Shown: positions 50,116-58,741, counted from the first letter of the stretch. The stretch: DNA of 64,000 nucleotides from an uncultured Collinsella sp. (GCA_902479075.1 CABSNK010000011.1:12983-76982); one strand, 5' to 3'. A program made the numbers and translations. Notes: generated by a model from the letters alone, not told the origin.

Positions 50116-51222
50116 ATGCTGCGTATAGCAACCATCGGCACATCCATGATCACCGACGACTTTATCCAAGTCGTCAATGCCAACGACCAGGCTGTATTCG
50201 TAGGCACGCTCTCGCGCAATGCCGAGCGCGGCGCCGCGTTTACCGCCGAACACAGCGGCGAACGCAACTTCACCGCACTCGACGAGCTCGCGTCCGCCGA
50301 CGACGTCGATGCCGTCTACATCGGCAGCCCCAACGCGCTCCATCACGAGCAGGCGCTCGCCTGCATCGCCGGTGGCAAGCACGTCATCGTCGAGAAGCCC
50401 TTCTGCGCCACCGAGGCGCAGGCGTTGGAAGTCTTCCGCGCTGCCGAGGCAGCAGGTGTCGTGGCCCTCGAGGCCATGCGCCCGCTCCATGACCCCGCTT
50501 TCCACGCCATCGAGGACGCCCTGGGCGAGATTGCGCCCATTCGTCGTGCCTCATTGCGCTTTGGCAAGTATTCCTCGCGCTACAACGAGATTCTCGCGGG
50601 ACGCTCCACCAATATCTTCGACTGCAATATGGCATCGGGTTCCCTCATGGACATTGGCGTCTACACCGTCGAGCCCATGGTCGAGATTTTCGGCATGCCC
50701 TCCGGCCTTACGAGCATGGCTACTCTGCTCGACCCCACCACGCGACAGCTCACGCACGGCCCCATCGACGGCTGCGGTTCTATCCTCGCCAGCTACGGCG
50801 GTGGCCGCATCTCCGTCGAGCTCGCGCACTCCAAAATTACGAATGACCTGCTGCCCTCGCAGATCGAAGGCGAGCGTGGCACTATCCAGATCGACCATCT
50901 GTCCACGCCCCGCAACGTCCGCATCGACTATCGCGGCGATGTCGTACGCGGCTCGGCGACCGAGGCACCGCGCGAACAGGGCGACAACGGCCGCGTGCTC
51001 GACCTGCCCAAATCGAGCAACACCATGGAATACGAACTCACAGACTTTATCACCGCCATCGGCGGCATCGATAACGTTAAGGAAGAGATTTGGGAGACCC
51101 CGGCGGGACGCCACGAGCTTGGCCACTACCGCGATGTCACGCTCGTCTCGCTGCGCATCATGGATGCCGTGCGTCAGCAGGCCGGCATTACCTTCCCCGC
51201 CGATTCAGTCAAGCAGGCATAG
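50116..51222 (+). CDS. Gfo/Idh/MocA-family oxidoreductase
   Basis: A 368-residue NAD(P)-dependent dehydrogenase with RIATIGTSMITDDFI at the N-terminus, the HVIVEKPFCATEAQA motif, and a C-terminal sheet domain with GSLMDIGVYTVEPM. It is a different subgroup from the gene at 41701. The substrate is unknown. ATG 50116 follows GAGGGGG. Its stop is two bases before the acylphosphatase start, suggesting coexpression. Confidence 0.85.
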   Translation: MLRIATIGTSMITDDFIQVVNANDQAVFVGTLSRNAERGAAFTAEHSGERNFTALDELASADDVDAVYIGSPNALHHEQALACIAGGKHVIVEKPFCATEAQALEVFRAAEAAGVVALEAMRPLHDPAFHAIEDALGEIAPIRRASLRFGKYSSRYNEILAGRSTNIFDCNMASGSLMDIGVYTVEPMVEIFGMPSGLTSMATLLDPTTRQLTHGPIDGCGSILASYGGGRISVELAHSKITNDLLPSQIEGERGTIQIDHLSTPRNVRIDYRGDVVRGSATEAPREQGDNGRVLDLPKSSNTMEYELTDFITAIGGIDNVKEEIWETPAGRHELGHYRDVTLVSLRIMDAVRQQAGITFPADSVKQA

Positions 51223-51224
51223 CG

Positions 51225-51635
51225 ATGGGCCTCTTCGATACGTTCTTCTCCAGCGTCACCGGCGGCAGTCGAGAGCCTCAAAAACCATCAAACATCGAGC
51301 TCGAGCTGCGCCGCAGGCTTACTGTGCTCGCAAGCGACGAGGCCACTCAAGACACTCCCCTGCGCTACTTCCTGCGCTGGGCGGGGCAAGTCCAAGGCGT
51401 TGGTTTTCGCTTTACCAACACCAACCTCGCGCAGGCACGCGCACTCACCGGCTGGGTGCGTAACATGGAAGACGGCTCAGTCGAGATGGAGATACAGGGA
51501 GCTCCGGCAAACATCCTATCTCATCTCGAGGCGCTTCATGCCTCCTACGAGCGCATGGGAACGCGTTTTCGCCTCGTAGACGCCCAGGTCCGAGCCCCAC
51601 TTGCCAATGAAGACGGCTTCAGTCCTCATTATTAG
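51225..51635 (+). CDS. Acylphosphatase-domain protein
   Basis: A 136-residue protein whose C-terminal 90 residues are an acylphosphatase: RWAGQVQGVGFRFTNTN with the catalytic Arg and TGWVRNMEDGSVEMEIQG with the catalytic Asn. About 45 residues precede the domain, more than in typical 90-residue enzymes, with a possible amphipathic N-terminus (MGLFDTFFSSVTGG). Start 51225 is chosen from the tight link to the upstream gene; the longer frame from 51090 overlaps that gene. The stop overlaps the -35 of the next gene's promoter. Confidence 0.8.
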   Translation: MGLFDTFFSSVTGGSREPQKPSNIELELRRRLTVLASDEATQDTPLRYFLRWAGQVQGVGFRFTNTNLAQARALTGWVRNMEDGSVEMEIQGAPANILSHLEALHASYERMGTRFRLVDAQVRAPLANEDGFSPHY

Positions 51636-51660
51636 TATTGTGTGCTAAATAAGGTATCAT
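51632..51660 (+). promoter_or_regulatory. Promoter with dyad upstream of the Fur-family gene
   Basis: TTAGTA (51632-51637), a 17-base spacer and TATCAT (51655-51660). TATTAG and CTAAATA around the -35/spacer form an imperfect AT-rich dyad of the kind used by PerR/Fur proteins for autoregulation. Confidence 0.55.
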
Positions 51661-51696
51661 TTACCTACGACCGTTAATAGAAAAGAGGCGAGGCGC

Positions 51697-52077
51697 ATGG
51701 CGGTGCAAAGAAGGAATACCAGGCAGCGAAAGCTGGTTCTTGACGCCGTGCGCCAAAGCTATAACCATCCCACCGCTGACGAAATCTACAACGTCGTGCA
51801 CGCGCAGGATGACAAAATCAGCCGCGGTACGGTCTACCGCAATCTCAATCTCTTGGCCGACGCCGGGGAGATTCTCTCCATCAAGACGCCGGGCGGCAGC
51901 CGCTTCGATCGCACGATCGAGCCGCATGCGCATATCATCTGCACCTCGTGCAGCCGCGTCATCGATGTGCCGCTCCCCTTCGATGCCCAGCTCGACGCCA
52001 AGGCGTCCGAGCAAATCGGCTGGAACGTCACGTCGCACTACACCATCTTCGAGGGCCTCTGCCCCAACTGTAGGTAG
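51697..52077 (+). CDS. Fur/PerR-family metalloregulator
   Basis: A 126-residue Fur-family repressor: winged helix (NTRQRKLVLDAVRQSYNHPT, ISRGTVYRNLNLLADAGEI), metal-binding HAHIICTSC, and two CxxC structural zinc pairs (CTSC and CPNC at the C-terminus). The short form and RFDRTIEPHAHI region fit PerR-like peroxide sensors, but Fur or Zur cannot be excluded. The start follows GAGGCGAGG. A candidate autoregulatory promoter is at 51632-51660. Confidence 0.88.
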   Translation: MAVQRRNTRQRKLVLDAVRQSYNHPTADEIYNVVHAQDDKISRGTVYRNLNLLADAGEILSIKTPGGSRFDRTIEPHAHIICTSCSRVIDVPLPFDAQLDAKASEQIGWNVTSHYTIFEGLCPNCR

Positions 52078-52091
52078 ATTTTGGGACATGC

Positions 52092-52889
52092 CTACTCAGC
52101 AAGTAGACGACGCAGCTCTTCTTCGACCGTGCGCACGTAGCGGACACGGTCATTGACACCGCGCATGCTGGGATTGCAGCTCTCCATCAGATAGGGATGG
52201 CCCACCACGTTGAGCATGTCGCGATCGTTTTCGTTATCGCCAAACGCCATCATTTCGTTAGGTGAGATCCCCAGTGCGCGACCATAATCGGCAAGCGCGG
52301 ACCCCTTGCCTGAATCAAAGCCGATAAAGTCGGTCCATTCGGTTCCCGACGTCATCACATCGACCCGGTCGCTAAAGCGACGCACAAAATACTCCAGCGC
52401 TGCCGGCTGCTCCGTCTCGGGCGTTTGAAACGCAATTTTAATGACATCCTCGTCAATGTCCTCGGGACGGTCGACCACCGCCACATCGCAATGGACCTCG
52501 TAACGCAAATGGTCGATGAACGCATCGTTGCCGCTTATGGTGTAGAGGTGCCCCTCACACGAAAGAGTCACGTCGGCATGGGGGTAGGCGACCACGGCAT
52601 TCGCGATATCCATCGCCAGGTCACGCTCCATAGAGCGCTTGACGACGGCATGCCCCTCGCTCATCACCAGGGCTCCGTTTTCGCACACATAGGCGAGCTC
52701 ATCGGCCACCGGGGCAAACAGATAGCGCAAGCTCGCATATTGACGGCCGCTCGCCGGCATAAACACAATGCCGCGACGATGCAGCTCATCGATGAGCTCA
52801 AAGGCCTCGGAACGCGGCTCGCGCTCCCCCGGATGCAGCAACGTGCCGTCCAAATCGCATGCAATCAGCCTGATTCCTTCAAGACCCAT
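52092..52889 (-). CDS. Cof-type HAD-IIB phosphatase
   Basis: A 265-residue HAD IIB phosphatase: nucleophile CDLDGTLLHPG, motif II MPASGRQYA, cap domain (85-185), and MMAFGDNENDRDMLNVVGHP. It is a second member of the family found at 24560 and its substrate is unknown. Start 52889 (MGLEGIRL) has GGGGGA upstream, and the frame to 52949 runs into a terminator hairpin. Confidence 0.85.
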   Translation of the reverse strand: MGLEGIRLIACDLDGTLLHPGEREPRSEAFELIDELHRRGIVFMPASGRQYASLRYLFAPVADELAYVCENGALVMSEGHAVVKRSMERDLAMDIANAVVAYPHADVTLSCEGHLYTISGNDAFIDHLRYEVHCDVAVVDRPEDIDEDVIKIAFQTPETEQPAALEYFVRRFSDRVDVMTSGTEWTDFIGFDSGKGSALADYGRALGISPNEMMAFGDNENDRDMLNVVGHPYLMESCNPSMRGVNDRVRYVRTVEEELRRLLAE

Positions 52890-52920
52890 ATGCTTTCCCC
52901 CACAGCATTTCATCAACAGC

Positions 52921-52959
52921 AAGACGGACTTTGAATAGTTGCCTCTCAAAGTCCGTCTT
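52921..52959. terminator. Hairpin terminator between two leftward genes
   Basis: Fourteen-base perfect arms (AAGACGGACTTTGA and complement) with an 11-base loop, just past the UreE-like stop. There is no long T-run. Confidence 0.65.
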
Positions 52960-52972
52960 ACGCATGCGCACG

Positions 52973-53551
52973 TTAACCGCGCGCCTTCTTTACGATCGTA
53001 AAGTCTGGAGCCATACTCACAACAACATCCGCCGCGCTCGATGCAAAGCGTCGACTGGAATCGAGCTCGCGTGTGACCACCGAGAGCCGAACGCCCCCGA
53101 TGCCCCGGAGTATACGACCCAAAACCGGTTGCACCGGCGTATACATGCGCACGGTATAATCATCCGAGTCACCCCGGAAGAGCGGCGCATGCATGTTGCC
53201 GATCTCCCAGCACGCATGTGCGAGCACAATCGGATCCATGCGGTCGACTTCGACCAAATAGACCTCGGCGCTGCGCAGGCGCACGACAACCGTCACGGGC
53301 ACCATGCCCGAACGGTCGATGGCGAGCACGTCGCCGTCGGCAAGACGACCGCCGTCGGCAGCATCCAGCCGAACATCAACCGTGCGCCCCAGCTCCGTCA
53401 CGCCCACAAACAGGCGCGCATCAGCCTGGTCCCAATCGAGTAGCAGCTCGTCAACCTCAAAGACGCCACCCAGCTCCCGACGAAGCAGGAGTTCATAGGA
53501 CGGGTCGTTGAGATTTCCCAAACATGTCGTCGAAACCAAGCGTTCAGGCAT
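52973..53551 (-). CDS. UreE-like nickel metallochaperone protein
   Basis: A 192-residue protein resembling UreE: an N-terminal beta-rich part (to about 95) and a C-terminal ferredoxin-like part with HACWEIGNMHAPLFRG, matching the UreE xxLGNxHxP element, then YTPVQPVLGRILRGIGGVRL. No urease subunit or other ure gene is in the window. It starts three bases after the SlyD-like stop, so the two form an operon. A role in nickel delivery is inferred from homology and from SlyD being a nickel-handling chaperone. Confidence 0.65.
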   Translation of the reverse strand: MPERLVSTTCLGNLNDPSYELLLRRELGGVFEVDELLLDWDQADARLFVGVTELGRTVDVRLDAADGGRLADGDVLAIDRSGMVPVTVVVRLRSAEVYLVEVDRMDPIVLAHACWEIGNMHAPLFRGDSDDYTVRMYTPVQPVLGRILRGIGGVRLSVVTRELDSSRRFASSAADVVVSMAPDFTIVKKARG

Positions 53552-53554
53552 ACT

Positions 53555-53983
53555 CTAGTCCTCGACCTCGACGAGCTCGATATCAAAGTTGAGGTCCTTG
53601 CCGGCGAGCTCGTGGTTGGCATCGAGCGTCACGGCCTCGGGCGTCACATCGATGACCACGGCGGGGACAGGCATGCCGCTCGGAGTGGACAGGAAGAGCT
53701 TCATGCCCTTCTCGATCTGCTCGATATTGGGAACCTGTTCGGCCGGGAAGGTAATAACCATATCGGGATTGTGCTCGCCGTAGGCATCGGCAGCAGGAAT
53801 GTGCACGGTCTTCTTCTCGCCCACCTGCATGTCGACAACAGCGGCGTCGAAGCCCTTGATCATCTGGCCGGCGCCGCAGGTGAACTCCAGCGGCTCGCCG
53901 CGATCGTAGGAGCTATCGAACTGCGTGCCGTCATCGAGCGTGCCGCGATAATGGGTCTTGACCTTCTTGCCCTGGTTGGACAT
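53555..53983 (-). CDS. SlyD-like FKBP-type peptidyl-prolyl isomerase
   Basis: A 142-residue FKBP with the insert-in-flap topology of SlyD: VKTHYRGTLDDGTQFDSS, LEFTCGAGQMIKGFDAAV, then the chaperone insert (about 70-120) and VTLDANHELAGKDLNFDIELV at the end. The Cys/His-rich metal tail of E. coli SlyD is absent. Start 53983 has GGAGG five bases upstream. It is the first gene of a pair with the UreE-like protein. Confidence 0.9.
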   Translation of the reverse strand: MSNQGKKVKTHYRGTLDDGTQFDSSYDRGEPLEFTCGAGQMIKGFDAAVVDMQVGEKKTVHIPAADAYGEHNPDMVITFPAEQVPNIEQIEKGMKLFLSTPSGMPVPAVVIDVTPEAVTLDANHELAGKDLNFDIELVEVED

Positions 53984-54103
53984 GGTAACCTCCGTGATAA
54001 GGGCGGCGCACAACGCGGGCCGCCGTGAACATATGGCGCTAACTATACCCTAGTCATACAATTCAATGACAGTTTGCAAAGAAACGCTGCAACCGGAGGA
54101 ACC

Positions 54104-55117
54104 ATGGCATATCCCGTATTTGACCTACACTGCGACACCGCCGACCGCATCGGCTGGGCCACGCTCGATCTCGACCTGCGCTTTGCCGCCGGCACCGACG
54201 GCTATTTCCCCGGCGACGAGACGCATCCGCAGGATTTCGACCTCATCGAGGGCAACGCCTGCGCCATCTCGCTCGCAAAGATCGGCAACACGCCGTGGGC
54301 ACAGTGCTTCGCCACGTTTGTCCCCGACGAGATTCCCACCGCCCACGCCGCGCGCTTCCAGGCGCAGATCATGGCGCACATGAGCGGCCAGGCCATGCTC
54401 AACCACGACCGCATGGTCAACGTGCGCAGCGCCGCTGACATTCGCCCTGCACTCAAGGACGGCAAGGTTGCCTGCATCCACACCATCGAAAACGCCACGT
54501 TCTTTGCCGAGGACCCCGCGCTGATCGAGGTGCTCAAGAGCCTGGGCGTTCTCATGTCATCGCTCAGCTGGAACGCGCAGGGACCGCTCGCGAGCGGCCA
54601 CGACACCCACGCCGGCCTCACCGCCGCCGGCATCGAGGCGCTTACGCAGATGGAACACGTCGGCATGGTGCTCGACGTCTCCCACCTCAACGACGAGTGC
54701 TTTGACGAGGTTGTCGCCCACGCCACGCGCCCCTTCGTCGCCAGCCACTCCAACTCCCGTGCGGTTTGCGGCGTCAAGCGCAACCTCACCGACGACCAGT
54801 TCCGCACCATTCGCGACATGGGCGGCATCGTCGGCCTCAACTACTGCAGCGAGTTCCTATCCAACGATGCGACCGACAAGACCACCGCAGACGTCACCTT
54901 CGACCAGCTAGCGGCACATATCGAGCACTGGCTCGACCTGGGCGGCGAAGATGTCATCGCACTCGGCGGCGACTGGGACGGCGCCAAGGTGCCCGCTTTC
55001 CTCTCCGATGCCAGCAAGATGCCCGAATTCCAGAACATGCTCTCCAAGCACTTTGGCAAGACCGTGATGCAGAAGCTCTGCAGCGATAACGCCCTTGCCT
55101 TCTTCGAGCGTTATTAA
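54104..55117 (+). CDS. Membrane-dipeptidase-type peptidase (M19)
   Basis: A 337-residue zinc dipeptidase of family M19: FDLHCDTADRI with the HxD metal pair, HTIENA with the bridging Glu, LDVSHLNDECF, ASHSNSRAVCGVKRNLTD, and GGDWDG near the end. Despite the family name there is no signal peptide or anchor, so it is probably cytoplasmic and cleaves dipeptides. Start 54104 follows GGAGG; the frame from 54074 has no ribosome site. Confidence 0.92.
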   Translation: MAYPVFDLHCDTADRIGWATLDLDLRFAAGTDGYFPGDETHPQDFDLIEGNACAISLAKIGNTPWAQCFATFVPDEIPTAHAARFQAQIMAHMSGQAMLNHDRMVNVRSAADIRPALKDGKVACIHTIENATFFAEDPALIEVLKSLGVLMSSLSWNAQGPLASGHDTHAGLTAAGIEALTQMEHVGMVLDVSHLNDECFDEVVAHATRPFVASHSNSRAVCGVKRNLTDDQFRTIRDMGGIVGLNYCSEFLSNDATDKTTADVTFDQLAAHIEHWLDLGGEDVIALGGDWDGAKVPAFLSDASKMPEFQNMLSKHFGKTVMQKLCSDNALAFFERY

Positions 55118-55133
55118 TTTCACATCCCTTGAG

Positions 55134-55169
55134 CGGGCCGGCATACCGAACGGTCGAAATGCCGGCCCG
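55134..55169 (+). terminator. Hairpin after the dipeptidase gene
   Basis: Ten-base perfect arms (CGGGCCGGCA and complement) with a 16-base loop, without a T-run. A likely transcript 3' end or insulator. Confidence 0.45.
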
Positions 55170-55191
55170 TCCCCAATCTGAAGGATAACTT

Positions 55192-55968
55192 TTGACGCAG
55201 CAATTTGCGATTTTCCTACCCCGACCGGATGGGATGCCCATCCTCGTCGTCGTTACCAAAAAGCGCGTCAAGAACTTCAACCTGCGCGTCACATCGAGCG
55301 GTGAGGTCCACGCCAGCGCACCGCTCGGCGCCAGCCGCGAGCGTATCGAAGCGTTTGTGAAGCGCAACAACGCCTGGATTATCGGCCGACTTGCCCAGCG
55401 TGAGCAACGTCAGGCAACGTCACGAGAGCCACTCAGCCCCTCGTCCATCATTGCGCTTTGGGGCATGCCCATCACGGTACAGGACGCACTCGATCACAAC
55501 TTTGCGTCACCCGCACCGCGACCCAAACAGGCCACCTTCGCAAGTTTTATGGGTACCGACGAATCGAACGGAGGCCCACAGGCCAAGCGGCTCGCAATCC
55601 TCGACGGTCTAACGTCCGACGAGCTCCAAGCCCACATCGACCAGCTCTATACGTCCGAGGTCACATCGGCGCTGCGCGATATTTTGCACGCGTACGAAAT
55701 CGCAATGGGCGTCTCCGTTTCCCGCGTTTCCGTACGCAGCATGAAAACGCGTTGGGGCTCGTGCACGCCCAAATCCGGCGCCATTCGCATCGCACGAGAA
55801 CTTGCCGGCTACCCCGTCGAATGCCTCGACATGGTTGTCGCCCACGAGCTCGTCCACTTGCTCGAGCCAAGCCACAATCAGCGGTTTCACGCCCTGCTCG
55901 ACACGTACTGCCCCAACAATAGAGCGATGTCGCAGCGGCTCAAGCAGCCACCCATAGAGACGTATTAG
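55192..55968 (+). CDS. YgjP-like (DUF45) M48-type metallopeptidase
   Basis: A 258-residue zincin with the motif VVAHELVHLLEPSHNQRFH near 223-241 and the conserved MKTRWGSCTPKSGAIRIA preceding it, the usual YgjP/WLM-family arrangement. The biological substrate of the family is not established. It starts at TTG 55192 after GAAGGA. An insert near 95-125 is longer than in compact members. Confidence 0.88.
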   Translation: MTQQFAIFLPRPDGMPILVVVTKKRVKNFNLRVTSSGEVHASAPLGASRERIEAFVKRNNAWIIGRLAQREQRQATSREPLSPSSIIALWGMPITVQDALDHNFASPAPRPKQATFASFMGTDESNGGPQAKRLAILDGLTSDELQAHIDQLYTSEVTSALRDILHAYEIAMGVSVSRVSVRSMKTRWGSCTPKSGAIRIARELAGYPVECLDMVVAHELVHLLEPSHNQRFHALLDTYCPNNRAMSQRLKQPPIETY

Positions 55969-55974
55969 AACCGG

Positions 55975-56460
55975 TTAGCGCACGCGCTCGATCTCGACAC
56001 CGCAGCTTGTCAAGGGAAGACCGACGGGCGCCCACGGCTTATCGAGCTTTATGCGCACACCAAGCAGCAAGGGATAACGACGTAGCAGCATCTGGGCCAC
56101 ACCCTCGGCTGCAGCCTCGATGAGCTTAAACGTATGCTCGCGCAGATAGCCATCGACATCGTGGCACACCGAGCCGTAGTCAATCGAGGCGTCCAGGTTA
56201 TCGTGCTCCCCCGCTGCACGCAGGTCGGCATAGAGCACCAAGGACACGATGAACTTCTGGCCCAGCGCGTTCTCTTCGGGATACACGCCGTGATTGGCAA
56301 AGACCTCGAGACCGTCGATAGTAATGCGGTCGGCATGGCGCAGATCGTCATAGCTCACGTGGGGCACCGCCGTTGCGGTGGATATTTCGCCCCTTCCACG
56401 GCGGGCGAGCTCGGCGCCTTCAGTCTTGGTTGCATTCTCGGGCAGTTTCTTGTTGCTCAT
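55975..56460 (-). CDS. folB: Dihydroneopterin aldolase
   Basis: Folate-pathway enzyme converting dihydroneopterin to 6-hydroxymethyl-dihydropterin. The 161-residue protein has ITIDGLEVFANHGVYPEENALG, the catalytic Tyr in SIDYGSV, Glu in LIEAAAEGVA and Lys in RIKLDKPWAPV. About 42 residues precede the normal start of the fold; a later internal start is possible but no better ATG with a ribosome site is visible. It is downstream of folE and an HD-domain gene in the same direction. Confidence 0.9.
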   Translation of the reverse strand: MSNKKLPENATKTEGAELARRGRGEISTATAVPHVSYDDLRHADRITIDGLEVFANHGVYPEENALGQKFIVSLVLYADLRAAGEHDNLDASIDYGSVCHDVDGYLREHTFKLIEAAAEGVAQMLLRRYPLLLGVRIKLDKPWAPVGLPLTSCGVEIERVR

Positions 56461-56503
56461 CGCGATCGTCTCCTTCGTTTAGAACCCCGACCGCGCAAAC
56501 TAA

Positions 56504-57085
56504 CTACACGCGAATCGACAGGTTCTTTTTATCATCGCTCCAGTTGCAAGCATTGCGCGCGGGGCATGCAAAGCAGGCTCGCGAGGCCTTGTCGGCCGCA
56601 TAGAGCAGACGCTCGAGCGGTTGACTGTTCACGCGCAGCTTTCGATGGCCCAGGATGGCCGTCTTAATGGCTGCGGCATCTGCCGGCTCAAACGCCACGT
56701 CATCGGGCATGCCGCCGAGAATCGCATCGGCGACGCGTTCGCTTGCAACATCATGGGATATACCCGATTCATACTGTTCATCTTTGCCGATATCGTGAAG
56801 AAGTGCCGTGGCATAGATGACCTCGCGGTCAAATTTGAGCTCTTCCTCGAGATTCTTGATCCACATAATACGGGCGACATCCAGCAGATGGTCGATACCG
56901 TGGCGGCAAAAGATGCGCCCCGATTCCAACTGCGCAATGTTTCCCAGATGCTGCCGGAACAGTCCGTTGGCACAGATGTAATCAATGCGAGGCATGGCAC
57001 CAAAGGGAGTCAGGCCCGAAGCCATAAAGCCGCGACGCGACGTTCCTTCATCGGTCTTCGATGCAAAGTCGTTGACGACTCTCAT
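56504..57085 (-). CDS. HD-domain phosphohydrolase
   Basis: A 193-residue HD-superfamily protein: CRHGIDHLLDVARI, TALLHDIGKDEQYESGISHD, the HxxxHD order of metal ligands, and a C-terminal CFACPARNACNW with three Cys. It is separated from folE by two bases and precedes folB, so it may act in the folate or pterin pathway, for instance removing phosphates from dihydroneopterin triphosphate. That role is inferred from location only. Confidence 0.8.
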   Translation of the reverse strand: MRVVNDFASKTDEGTSRRGFMASGLTPFGAMPRIDYICANGLFRQHLGNIAQLESGRIFCRHGIDHLLDVARIMWIKNLEEELKFDREVIYATALLHDIGKDEQYESGISHDVASERVADAILGGMPDDVAFEPADAAAIKTAILGHRKLRVNSQPLERLLYAADKASRACFACPARNACNWSDDKKNLSIRV

Positions 57086-57087
57086 GG

Positions 57088-57645
57088 TTAGCGGCCCAGC
57101 ATCCTAAAGAATCGCTCCTCGAGCGACGGATCGGTCTCAAAGACACCGCGACGAGCAAGCGTTACGGTCTTGGTACCGGGCTTTTGCACGCCGCGCATGG
57201 TCATGCACATATGCTCGGCTTCCATCAGCACAATCGCTCCTTGGGGGGCAAGATATTCCATGAGGGCATCGGCAACCTGTGTACACAGCTGCTCCTGCAG
57301 CTGCAGACGACGGGCATAGACCTCAACCGTGCGAGCAAGCTTAGACAGACCCGCCACGCGGCCGTTAGGGATATAGCCGATCGCAGCCTTGCCATAAAAC
57401 GGCAGCAGATGGTGCTCGCACAGCGAGTAAAACGTGATGTCGCGCTCGATAACTAAATCGTTCGAAGCGACGGCAAAAGTTTTGGACAGGTGCTCCTCAG
57501 CGCTCTGGTCCATGCCGCCGGCAATCTCGCCATACATACGGGCGACGCGTGCCGGCGTCTCCAGCAGGCCCTCACGAGTTGGGTCCTCGCCTATGCCCTC
57601 AAGCAACAGCTTTATGGCGGTCTCAACTTTTTCCTGATCGACCAT
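57088..57645 (-). CDS. folE: GTP cyclohydrolase I
   Basis: Converts GTP to dihydroneopterin triphosphate, the entry to folate synthesis. The 185 residues include the zinc and catalytic SLCEHHLLPFYGKAAIGYIP, LSKLARTVEVYARRLQLQEQ and EAEHMCMTMRGVQKPG. The length is typical for the type I enzyme. It leads a folE-HD-folB operon. Confidence 0.95.
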   Translation of the reverse strand: MVDQEKVETAIKLLLEGIGEDPTREGLLETPARVARMYGEIAGGMDQSAEEHLSKTFAVASNDLVIERDITFYSLCEHHLLPFYGKAAIGYIPNGRVAGLSKLARTVEVYARRLQLQEQLCTQVADALMEYLAPQGAIVLMEAEHMCMTMRGVQKPGTKTVTLARRGVFETDPSLEERFFRMLGR

Positions 57646-57711
57646 CTAGGCCTCACTCTTCCGATTTTGCGTTCGCGCTATGGTACCACGCCCTCCGGCA
57701 TCGGCCACAAG

Positions 57712-58293
57712 CTACATAGTATGGGTCGAATAGACCGGATCGTCCCGCCAAAGCTCCACAGCGTCGCAAAGCGAAACGCCCTCGCGCGCGGCACGAGTGC
57801 GCGTGGCGTTCATGTCGATCACCCGCTGATTACTCGAACCCCTAAAACGCAAGGAGATATCGTACAGGTCTTGAACGAACGGGCCGTCCACCAACATATC
57901 GAGGCAGGCAAGGATACGGTCCGTCACCTCGGTATGATGACGGCCGCCCGGCATAAGTTCCTCGAGCACGTCGCCGGTAAAGCACCAAATGGTCTTCCCC
58001 GACTCCACAGGATAGGCCGCACGCACGCGTTCGATAAAGTCAACGAGACCCGCCTGATTCTCGGGTTCCATGGGCTCGCCACCCAGAATCGTCAGGCCAT
58101 CAATAAAGGGATGGTCAAGACTGTCGATAATCTTGTCCTCGACGGCACGGTCGAACGGTTCACCCGCGGCAAAGTCCCACGCGACGGAGTTAAAGCAATT
58201 CTTGCACCCACGACGGCACCCACTCACAAACAGAGAAGTACGAACACCTTCCCCATCAGCAATGTCGAAATACTTAATGTTCGCGTAGTTCAT
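57712..58293 (-). CDS. nrdG: Anaerobic ribonucleotide reductase activating protein
   Basis: Radical-SAM activase that makes the glycyl radical on NrdD. The 193-residue protein has the cluster motif CRRGCKNCF (CxxxCxxC) near 30-38 and ILGGEPMEPEN in the SAM-binding region. Start 58293 (MNYANIKYFDIADG) follows GGGAGAG; the longer frame to 58500 runs through a strong hairpin and is rejected. It is downstream of nrdD in the same direction but separated by more than 400 bases of structured non-coding DNA. Confidence 0.95.
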   Translation of the reverse strand: MNYANIKYFDIADGEGVRTSLFVSGCRRGCKNCFNSVAWDFAAGEPFDRAVEDKIIDSLDHPFIDGLTILGGEPMEPENQAGLVDFIERVRAAYPVESGKTIWCFTGDVLEELMPGGRHHTEVTDRILACLDMLVDGPFVQDLYDISLRFRGSSNQRVIDMNATRTRAAREGVSLCDAVELWRDDPVYSTHTM

Positions 58294-58308
58294 AGGTAAC
58301 TCTCCCGG

Positions 58309-58392
58309 GAGGCCGGGGTATATCATCCCGTCCTCAAACATTCTCGGCCTGCGGCCTGCGAAACTGCGGGCGGGACGATATGCCCCGGCCTC
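58309..58392 (-). ncRNA. Long hairpin in the nrdG leader
   Basis: Arms at 58309-58333 and 58369-58392 pair over about 24 bases with only three transitions between them. The loop holds a smaller GGCC-TGC-GGCC hairpin. The structure ends just before the nrdG Shine-Dalgarno site. It is a candidate regulatory or stabilising RNA element; I cannot match it to a known riboswitch. Confidence 0.5.
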
Positions 58393-58538
58393 ATGCAAAG
58401 GGTAACTCAATGAACGAAGCGAACATCGAGTATAGGGTTCGAGGTCCAATAAAAACTTTGTTGCAGCCCAACCGTCATCGCAAGCAAAACGTTGTTGCAA
58501 GTCAACTCATTTCCGCTAAGAACTTCGAGAAGTGAGCA

Positions 58539-58741
58539 GACCGCATGCTGCATCTCAACTACGTCAACTTGGCTGAACCGAGAGGGCCGCTTGGGCTTTT
58601 GCTCGATATGAGTTCCGCACGCAAAGAAGGCCACTTAATGTGGCCTTCGTCTTGCGCAGGACTGTCCGAAATAGCGAGCAAATGCCCAAGCGGCCCTCTC
58701 GGTTCAGCCCCGGAGCGGTATTAGAGATGCAGCACGCGGTC
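58539..58741. repeat. 203-bp inverted repeat overlapping the end of nrdD
   Basis: The two halves mirror each other. Core arms of 35 bases (58571-58605 and 58675-58709) differ at one position, and outer arms of about 20 bases match at all but two or three (58539-58558 against the last codons of nrdD). The apex is a hairpin at 58626-58648 (GAAGGCCAC and complement). The minus-strand exit of the apex has TTTG, so it may also terminate nrdD. Confidence 0.8.

Noticed and set aside
58407..58634. Small frames on both strands around the nrdD inverted repeat that give similar peptides (EQ-PKRPSRFS region)
   Set aside because: The similarity is a direct consequence of the inverted repeat read on both strands, and there are no ribosome sites.
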